Assembly (NCBI GenBank): GCA_003242355.1
Contig: QGUH01000284.1
Coordinates: 1-5,820 of the forward strand
Direction: 5' to 3'
DNA length: 5,820 bases
DNA from: Pseudomonadota bacterium
Lineage (GTDB): Bacteria; Myxococcota_A; Polyangia; Polyangiales; Polyangiaceae
Of the stretch, positions 1 to 5,820 are shown in pieces (positions within the stretch are counted from its first letter, which is position 1; each line of letters opens with the position of its first letter). A program made the translations under genes and the position numbers. The notes under the pieces were generated by a model. The model made no database searches. It saw nothing but the letters and a program-made list of their open reading frames with translations, and was not told where the DNA came from.

Positions 1-342
1 GGGTCGTTTGGGCGGGCGCCGTCTCGGGAACGGGGGCGGCGGCCGGGGTGCCGGGGTTTTCGGGCCGTCCCCCCCGCGCGCTTCGGGCACGGGCTGCGCG
101 ACGGCGCCCTCCTCGAGATACCCGATCACGTCCCCCACGGCCGCGGCCTGCCCCTGGCCCACGACGATGCGGCTGATCGTGCCGCTCGTGGGAGCAGGCA
201 AGTCCACCGTGACCTTGTCGGTCTCGATCTTCACGACGACTTCGTCGCGCTGAACGCTGTCTCCCTCCGCTTTCAACCATTCGCCGATCATCACTTCGGT
301 GATCGACTCGCCGACTGGAGGAACTTTGAGCTCGATCGTCAT
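1..342 (-). CDS. sucB: Dihydrolipoyl succinyltransferase (E2 of 2-oxoglutarate dehydrogenase), N-terminal part
   Basis: E2 core subunit of the 2-oxoglutarate dehydrogenase complex, which moves the succinyl group from E1 to coenzyme A in the cytoplasm. About 114 codons are visible; the 3' part lies beyond the left edge. The protein starts MTIELKVPPVGESITEVMIG and residues 1-78 form a classic biotinyl/lipoyl domain. The lipoylated lysine is K43 in the ETDKV motif, followed by the typical DLPAPTSGTI turn. The start is fixed by this family N-terminus and by a GAAGG three bases upstream, a rather short spacing. It lies 123 bp downstream of sucA on the same strand, the usual sucA-sucB order. From about residue 90 the frame turns into an atypical Pro/Arg-rich stretch, while the neighbouring frame gives a normal Ala/Pro/Thr linker. 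A one-base indel at the C7 run (69-75) is therefore likely, from sequencing error or real mutation. Identity is secure; the frame left of about position 75 is not. Confidence 0.9.
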   Translation of the reverse strand, partial: MTIELKVPPVGESITEVMIGEWLKAEGDSVQRDEVVVKIETDKVTVDLPAPTSGTISRIVVGQGQAAAVGDVIGYLEEGAVAQPVPEARGGDGPKTPAPRPPPPFPRRRPPKRP

Positions 343-360
343 GGGCCTTCGTGACTCGTC

Positions 361-389
361 GCTATAGACCAGTGCCAGAGGAATGTCAC
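361..389 (-). promoter_or_regulatory. Predicted sigma-70-type promoter of sucB
   Basis: On the minus strand a -35-like GTGACA (384-389, five of six consensus bases) is followed after exactly 17 bp by TATAGC (361-366, four of six). Transcription would start near 354, about a dozen bases before the sucB ATG, with the GAAGG ribosome site inside that short leader. In DNA this GC-rich such a match is uncommon. It suggests sucB can be transcribed separately from sucA. No experimental support is visible. Confidence 0.4.
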
Positions 390-399
390 CCGCGGTGAC
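385..399. promoter_or_regulatory. Inverted repeat overlapping the sucB -35 box
   Basis: GTCACC-CGC-GGTGAC is a perfect inverted repeat with 6-bp arms and a 3-bp spacer. It covers most of the predicted -35 element of sucB, where a bound repressor would block polymerase. No T-tract follows it on the minus strand, so an intrinsic terminator for sucA is less likely. It could also act as a small RNA hairpin in sucA read-through transcripts. Confidence 0.3.
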
Positions 400-465
400 G
401 CACTTCCGACATCGCGGCTCGGGGTCGCGCCAAAATCCCGACTCGAAAACGGTGAAACCTCGGGG

Positions 466-3303
<2,838 letters not shown>

Positions 3304-3586
3304 GGGATTTCTACGGCTGTGACCGCTTGTGTTCTGAACGCATCGGCTCCGGACCAAGCATGACGAGGGGCTCTGGAGCGGAGCTCGCTCGGGGGCTTCA
3401 AATGGGCCCGGCCCCACCGCGAGTCAAGATTCCTCGCGCGCGGCGCCAGCCTGCCGAATGCGTGCCCGTTGCCCCCGTTTTTCGTCGTGCGCACCCGTGC
3501 GCACCTCAGCGGCAACGTGCCGGAAACGGATGCGGCAAACTCAGCGCTATCTTACACCGCAAACGGAATGCCGCTACGCGGCCCCG
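3304..3586. other. Upstream region of sucA, no gene seen
   Basis: Leader and probable promoter region of sucA (minus). Open frames here are short and have no family features. On the minus strand TTGACT (3422-3427) matches the -35 consensus at five of six positions. The best -10 partner, TTTGAA (3397-3402), matches only three and sits at a long 19-bp spacing, so the sucA promoter is a guess. No good Shine-Dalgarno sequence precedes the ATG at 3303. Farther upstream lies a doublet of palindromes, listed separately. Confidence 0.5.
3487..3504. promoter_or_regulatory. Doublet of GTGCGCAC palindromes upstream of sucA
   Basis: Two identical 8-bp palindromes, GTGCGCAC at 3487-3494 and 3497-3504, are separated by CC. 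Their centres are 10 bp apart, one helical turn, as expected for a dimeric regulator bound on one DNA face or for one larger inverted repeat. They lie about 184 bp before the sucA ATG and about 60 bp upstream of the -35 candidate, a position more typical of an activator. The binding protein is unknown, and chance in GC-rich DNA cannot be excluded. Confidence 0.3.
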
Positions 3587-3619
3587 CCCGGCGGAGCCGG
3601 GTCGGCTGTCGTGCAGCCG
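3587..3619. repeat. Two back-to-back perfect hairpins
   Basis: CCCGGC-GGA-GCCGGG (3587-3601) is followed after one base by CGGCTG-TCGTG-CAGCCG (3603-3619). Both stems are perfect 6-bp and GC-rich, with loops of three and five bases. The pair resembles REP/BIME-type intergenic elements. The second hairpin runs into AGCCGTTGCC (3615-3624), a 10-mer found again at 3749-3758 in the tandem repeat, so this may be a decayed upstream unit of that repeat. No U-tract follows on either strand. The stems could stabilise RNA ends or weaken read-through from tetR towards sucA. Confidence 0.5.
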
Positions 3620-3639
3620 TTGCCTCCACCGCCCCGTGG

Positions 3640-3835
3640 GGCACCGCACGCCGGGGCTCGCCGAGCTTTTTGCCAAATCTCCGCCGGGCAAGCGCGGCTG
3701 CGGCTCCGGCGAGCGCCGGGCTGCGGCACCGCACGCCGGAGCTCGCTGAGCCGTTGCCGAATCTCCGCCGGGCAGGCGCGGCTGCGGCTCCGGCGAGCGC
3801 CGGGCTGGGGCACCGCACGCCGGGGCTCGCCGAGC
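3640..3835. repeat. 84/85-bp GC-rich tandem repeat, about 2.3 copies
   Basis: Each unit begins GGCACCGCACGCCGG. Copy 1 is 3640-3724 (85 bp), copy 2 is 3725-3808 (84 bp) and a partial third copy is 3809-3835, after which similarity stops. Copies 1 and 2 differ by a few substitutions and one length change, where a run of five Ts follows GAGC in copy 1 and CGTT stands in copy 2. Each full unit holds a perfect hairpin CCGGC-GAGC-GCCGG (3706-3719 and 3790-3803) and a smaller GCTC/GAGC stem. The one-base length change breaks any reading frame through the array and the translations are low-complexity Arg/Ala/Pro, so it is most likely non-coding. Confidence 0.85.
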
Positions 3836-3941
3836 AGCGCGCCCGTTTCCGCGAGGCCCCCCAAAACCCCACGTGGAAGGAGCTGCTGCGCGGGGCTTGC
3901 CCAATTCGCGCGAAGAGCGGAGGCGCGCGCCGCCGGTCGCC

Positions 3942-3977
3942 GCTGAGTCAACGTCGAGAAAAGGCGCGCCGTTGCTC
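3942..3977. repeat. 36-bp direct repeat, copy 1
   Basis: A 36-bp block starting GCTGAGTCAACGTCGAG and ending CGCGCCGTTGCTC recurs at 4014-4049 with a single substitution, 72 bp away start to start. It contains the 8-bp palindrome GGCGCGCC. Its ends can pair: GAG(T)CAACG near the left against CGTTGCTC at the right, with one bulged T. The flanks are much less similar. It looks like a short intergenic repeat, not a protein repeat, although the minus strand is open through both copies. Confidence 0.8.
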
Positions 3978-4013
3978 CCGCGGAGCTCGAGCGCGCTGAC
4001 GCGTCGGAGTCCG

Positions 4014-4049
4014 GCTGAGTCAGCGTCGAGAAAAGGCGCGCCGTTGCTC
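4014..4049. repeat. 36-bp direct repeat, copy 2
   Basis: Second copy of the 36-bp block at 3942-3977, identical except for A to G, giving TCAGCGTC instead of TCAACGTC. The change keeps the end pairing as a G-U wobble if the plus strand is transcribed, and it completes an 11-bp palindrome GCTGAGTCAGC at the left end. The copy begins about 50 bp past the tetR stop codon in the direction of tetR transcription. Confidence 0.8.
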
Positions 4050-4071
4050 GGACGCGTGGTGCTGGCGTCCG
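4049..4071 (-). terminator. Hairpin just downstream of tetR, possible terminator
   Basis: CGGACGC (4049-4055) and GCGTCCG (4065-4071) form a perfect 7-bp stem with a 9-base loop, about 30 bases after the tetR stop on the minus strand. No U-run follows directly, and the nearest T4 on that strand is about 16 bases further on, inside the 36-bp repeat. It is thus not a standard intrinsic terminator. It may act as a 3'-end stabiliser or assist Rho-dependent ending. Confidence 0.3.
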
Positions 4072-4101
4072 TGCGCGCGAGCCGTCGCGGTGCGGCGCGG
4101 G

Positions 4102-4761
4102 TCAGCGGCGGGGGCGCGGGCGGGGGCGCGGGGGCGCGTCGGTGGAGCGGAAGCGGAGGTAGCCGCCGCTCAGGAAGGAGAACATTTGCTGCGTGAGGAC
4201 GTCGGCGGTTTCTTCGGCGAAGCCGAGCGTGACGGCCTGATAGAGGAGCTCCTTGAGCGCGCCGATCGTGAGGTAAGCGAGCACGCGCGGCTCGCCTTCG
4301 CCGACGATGCCGAGCGACTGGCCCTCCTTCAGGCTCTCGGTGAGCAGCTGCACGGCGCTTTCGTAGAAGGCGGCGAGCTTGCGATCGAAGTCCGAGTCCA
4401 CGCCGACGGCGTCGGTGAACAGAATTTTGGTCATCGTGCGCTCGCTGAGGCACGTGCCGACGATGGCGCGGATGTTGTCGCGCACCTGCTGAACGACCGG
4501 GCGCGCCGGGTCGTCCGTGACGATGCGCTGAATCGACTGGGTGATCTGCGCCGCGAAGCGATCGATGAGCTCGGAGAAGACCGCGCGCTTGTCCTCGAAG
4601 TAGAGATAGAAGGTCCCGCGCGCGACGCCCGCCCGCGCGACGATGTCGTCGATGGTGGCGTGGTGGTAACCGCGCCGCGCGAAAACATCGCGGGCTGCTC
4701 TCAGGATTTGCTCGCGTCGTTCGGTCTTCGCCGCCTCGGCTCGGCGTTTCGCGCCCGGCAT
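4102..4761 (-). CDS. TetR/AcrR-family transcriptional regulator
   Basis: DNA-binding one-component regulator of 219 residues, a normal length for the family; such proteins are usually dimeric repressors released by a small ligand. The N-terminal helix-turn-helix is clear: ERREQILRAARDVFARRGY (14-32), then ATIDDIVARAGVARGTFYLYF (35-55) and the family-typical EDKRAVFSELI. The remainder (about 65-205) is the helical ligand and dimer domain, too variable to name the ligand. The ATG at 4761 is chosen because homology starts just after it. Frames upstream continue only as Arg-rich, non-conserved sequence. The ribosome site is weak (AGG nine bases upstream), so a leaderless message is possible. The C-terminus is an unusual PPRPRPRPRR tail encoded by a G/C-run tract. 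The gene is divergent from the dehydratase activator across a 281-bp region with paired operator-like sites, so that gene and tetR itself are the likely targets. Confidence 0.93.
   Translation of the reverse strand: MPGAKRRAEAAKTERREQILRAARDVFARRGYHHATIDDIVARAGVARGTFYLYFEDKRAVFSELIDRFAAQITQSIQRIVTDDPARPVVQQVRDNIRAIVGTCLSERTMTKILFTDAVGVDSDFDRKLAAFYESAVQLLTESLKEGQSLGIVGEGEPRVLAYLTIGALKELLYQAVTLGFAEETADVLTQQMFSFLSGGYLRFRSTDAPPRPRPRPRR
4110..4134 (+). other. G-quadruplex-type G-run tract at the 3' end of tetR
   Basis: Four G-runs of 5, 3, 5 and 5 bases (4110-4114, 4118-4120, 4122-4126, 4130-4134) are separated by loops of CGC, C and CGC. This fits the G3+N1-7 quadruplex pattern on the plus strand, the template strand for tetR. 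It encodes the last residues of the regulator (the Pro-Arg tail) and ends six bases before the stop codon. Folding during transcription could slow polymerase, but this is not shown here. Confidence 0.5.
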
Positions 4762-4779
4762 CGGGCACAGCCTAGATCG

Positions 4780-4812
4780 CCGCGCCGGGCGCGGTGCTCG
4801 GCGCCACCGAGC
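4780..4812. promoter_or_regulatory. Two inverted repeats directly upstream of the tetR start
   Basis: CCGCGCC-G-GGCGCGG (4780-4794) is a perfect 15-bp palindrome centred about 26 bp before the tetR ATG. It is followed by GCTCGG-CGCCA-CCGAGC (4796-4812), a perfect 6-bp inverted repeat with a 5-bp spacer. They could be autoregulatory operators or leader hairpins. They do not share the TGACG half-site seen nearer the activator gene. Such GC-only palindromes arise easily in this DNA, so confidence is low. Confidence 0.25.
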
Positions 4813-4935
4813 CGGGTTTGGCAGACGAGGCCGGGACCGGACACGCCGCCCCGAGCGTGAGGCGCGCGGGGTGAAGCGGCGCACGGGCGAATTTCCGCGA
4901 TCGGGCAGGTGGCCGGCCGAGCAGCTTCGCCCACG

Positions 4936-4948
4936 TGACGCAACGTCA
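4936..4948. promoter_or_regulatory. Operator-like site 1, TGACG-CAA-CGTCA
   Basis: A perfect 13-bp inverted repeat with 5-bp arms in the tetR-activator divergent region. The same half-sites recur at 4987-5000, centre to centre about 51-52 bp, or roughly five helical turns. Two matching dyads on the same DNA face beside a TetR-family gene is the usual pattern for operators of such a regulator. That this TetR protein is the one that binds is inference. Confidence 0.5.
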
Positions 4949-4957
4949 TCGGAGTGC

Positions 4958-4986
4958 TTGCGGTCGCCGACGGCCCAGCCTAACAG
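4958..4986 (+). promoter_or_regulatory. Weak promoter candidate for the dehydratase activator
   Basis: TTGCGG (4958-4963), a 17-bp spacer and TAACAG (4981-4986) form a plausible but poor sigma-70-like pair, three of six matches in each box. Its appeal is position: operator-like site 1 lies just upstream of the -35 box and site 2 begins directly after the -10 box, where a repressor would stop initiation. The leader would be about 50 bases. Confidence 0.25.
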
Positions 4987-5000
4987 TGACGTCAGCGTCA
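4987..5000. promoter_or_regulatory. Operator-like site 2, TGACG-TCAG-CGTCA
   Basis: The arms TGACG and CGTCA are the same as in site 1 but with a 4-bp spacer. The first eight bases, TGACGTCA, are also a perfect palindrome. The site is 43 bp before the activator ATG. The difference in spacer length means the two sites may be bound with unequal strength, or that the true half-site is the inner TGACGTCA. Confidence 0.45.
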
Positions 5001-5034
5001 GTCTCGGGGCCCTCCGCCCCGCGCGCGCTCAACC

Positions 5035-5039
5035 GAGGA
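5035..5039 (+). promoter_or_regulatory. Ribosome binding site of the activator gene
   Basis: GAGGA three bases before the ATG at 5043. It is the clearest Shine-Dalgarno sequence in the window and favours this ATG over the in-frame ATG at codon 10 (5070), which would cut into the first ATPase strand. Confidence 0.65.
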
Positions 5040-5042
5040 ACC

Positions 5043-5820
5043 ATGGGCACACAGGATCTCGTGATCGGCATGGATGTGGGATCCACGACCGTCAAGGCGG
5101 TGGTGATCGAGCCGGAGTCCACGTCGCTCGTGTGGCACGACTACCAGCGCCACCACACCAAGCAGCCCGAGAAAGTCCTCGAGTTCTTGCGGCGAATCCT
5201 GGAAGCGTTTCCGGAACGTTCGCCCGAGAGCTTTCGCTTGTTCCTGACGGGCTCGGGCGCCGGTCCCCTCGCCGCGCCCACGGGCGGCAAGTTCGTGCAG
5301 GAGGTGAACGCGGTCACGCTCGCCGTCGAGCACAAGCACCCCGACGTGATGAGCGTGATCGAGCTCGGCGGGCAAGACGCGAAGATCATCATGTTCAAGG
5401 AGGATCAGAGCACCGGCCAGAAGACGGCCAGCACCTCCATGAACGACAAGTGCGCTTCCGGAACGGGCGCGACGATCGACAAGTGCATGATCAAGGTCGG
5501 CGCCGAGCCGGGGTACGCGACGTCGCTGCACTTCGACGACGAGAAGTTGCACCACGTGGCCGCCAAATGCGGCGTGTTCGCAGAGACGGACATCGTCAAT
5601 CTCGTCAAATCGGGCATTCCGAAAGACGAGGTGTTGAACTCGCTCGCCGACGCGATCGTGCTGCAGAACCTGAGCGTGCTCACGCGCGGCAACACGCTCA
5701 AGGCGCGGGTGCTCTTGCTCGGCGGGCCCAACACGTATCTGCCGTTTTTGCGCGAGTGCTGGCAAAAGCGCATTCCGGAGACGTGGCGCGATCGCGGCTA
5801 CGACTACCCGAAGGACGTCC
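5043..5820 (+). CDS. BadF/BadG/BcrA/HgdC-type (R)-2-hydroxyacyl-CoA dehydratase activator ATPase, N-terminal part
   Basis: ATP-driven electron donor to an acyl-CoA dehydratase or benzoyl-CoA-type reductase. It is a cytoplasmic member of the ASKHA (actin/Hsp70/sugar-kinase) fold with an oxygen-sensitive [4Fe-4S] cluster at the dimer face. 259 codons are visible and the frame is still open at the right edge. Visible motifs are the phosphate-1 loop IGMDVGSTTVKAVV (8-21), TGSGAG (69-74), phosphate-2 IELGGQDAKII (106-116), cluster cysteine C137 in NDKCASGTG, second cluster cysteine C176 in AAKCGVFAETDI, and LLLGGPN (224-230). All key residues are present. Stand-alone activators end near 260-270 residues. 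Here the sequence runs on with RIPETWRDRGYDYPKDV, which I associate with the long form in which two activator domains are fused to a dehydratase-like (DUF2229-type) region of well over 1,000 residues. Fusion and substrate cannot be decided from this window. It is divergent from, and probably regulated by, the TetR-family gene. Confidence 0.92.
   Translation, partial: MGTQDLVIGMDVGSTTVKAVVIEPESTSLVWHDYQRHHTKQPEKVLEFLRRILEAFPERSPESFRLFLTGSGAGPLAAPTGGKFVQEVNAVTLAVEHKHPDVMSVIELGGQDAKIIMFKEDQSTGQKTASTSMNDKCASGTGATIDKCMIKVGAEPGYATSLHFDDEKLHHVAAKCGVFAETDIVNLVKSGIPKDEVLNSLADAIVLQNLSVLTRGNTLKARVLLLGGPNTYLPFLRECWQKRIPETWRDRGYDYPKDV

Noticed and set aside
361..379. Sigma-54 promoter (TGGCAC-TGGTC-TATAGC) upstream of sucB
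   Set aside because: The spacing between the GG and GC elements is 12, not 10, bases, and the -12 element lacks TTGC. The sigma-70 reading fits better.
3304..3417. 38-residue N-terminal extension of SucA from the ATG at 3417
   Set aside because: The extension is not like the family N-terminus, which starts right after the ATG at 3303, and the -10 candidate for the sucA promoter falls inside it.
3656..3671. Plus-strand intrinsic terminator (GCTC-GCC-GAGC followed by five Ts)
   Set aside because: The stem is only four pairs and no plus-strand gene lies upstream. The T-run is not conserved in the second repeat copy.
3640..4049. CRISPR-like array
   Set aside because: Units are nearly identical along their whole length with no unique spacers, and the 36-bp block occurs only twice. 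There is no cas gene.
3506..4768. 420-codon minus-strand open frame across the repeats and tetR
   Set aside because: It overlaps tetR in another frame and gives Arg/Pro/Ala low-complexity sequence. The SNGAPFLD repeats in it come from the 36-bp DNA repeat, and the tandem array shifts frame between copies.
4762..4884. Longer TetR start at the ATG at 4884
   Set aside because: The extra 41 residues are Arg-rich and unconserved, and the segment contains promoter-region palindromes.

Overview
The window is a GC-rich (clearly above 60%) bacterial chromosome segment. It carries the 5' end of the 2-oxoglutarate dehydrogenase operon on the minus strand, a TetR-family regulator on the minus strand, and a truncated BadF/BcrA/HgdC-type dehydratase activator on the plus strand. 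The combination of very high GC, repeat-rich and Arg/Pro-rich intergenic DNA, a stand-alone SucA and what looks like the long form of the activator suggests a myxobacterium (Myxococcota, possibly Polyangia). That assignment is inference from style and family knowledge, not proof.

Layout. Positions 1-342 (minus) hold the lipoyl domain and linker start of sucB (E2), which runs off the left edge. Positions 343-465 are a gap with a plausible sucB promoter overlapped by an inverted repeat. Positions 466-3303 (minus) hold a complete sucA (E1), 945 residues with all diagnostic motifs. Positions 3304-4101 are a gene-free stretch with a doublet of 8-bp palindromes, two back-to-back hairpins, an 84/85-bp tandem repeat, a pair of 36-bp direct repeats and a hairpin just after the regulator gene. 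Positions 4102-4761 (minus) hold the TetR-family regulator. Positions 4762-5042 are the divergent promoter region, with two TGACG/CGTCA operator-like sites. From 5043 to the right edge (plus) lies the N-terminal ATPase domain of a CoA-substrate dehydratase activator.

How the genes work together. SucA and SucB form the oxidative, thiamine-diphosphate- and lipoate-dependent step from 2-oxoglutarate to succinyl-CoA, with E3 encoded elsewhere. The regulator and the activator are divergent and share one control region, so the regulator most likely controls the activator and perhaps itself. The activator family uses ATP and a [4Fe-4S] cluster to inject an electron into a partner acyl-CoA dehydratase or reductase. 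The long repeat-filled gap separates the two modules, and nothing seen ties them into one system.

The points most worth a second look are the apparent frameshift in the sucB linker at a seven-base homopolymer, the paired operator-like sites upstream of the activator, and the layered repeats between tetR and sucA. I found no CRISPR array, tRNA, rRNA, transposase or obviously new multi-gene system.
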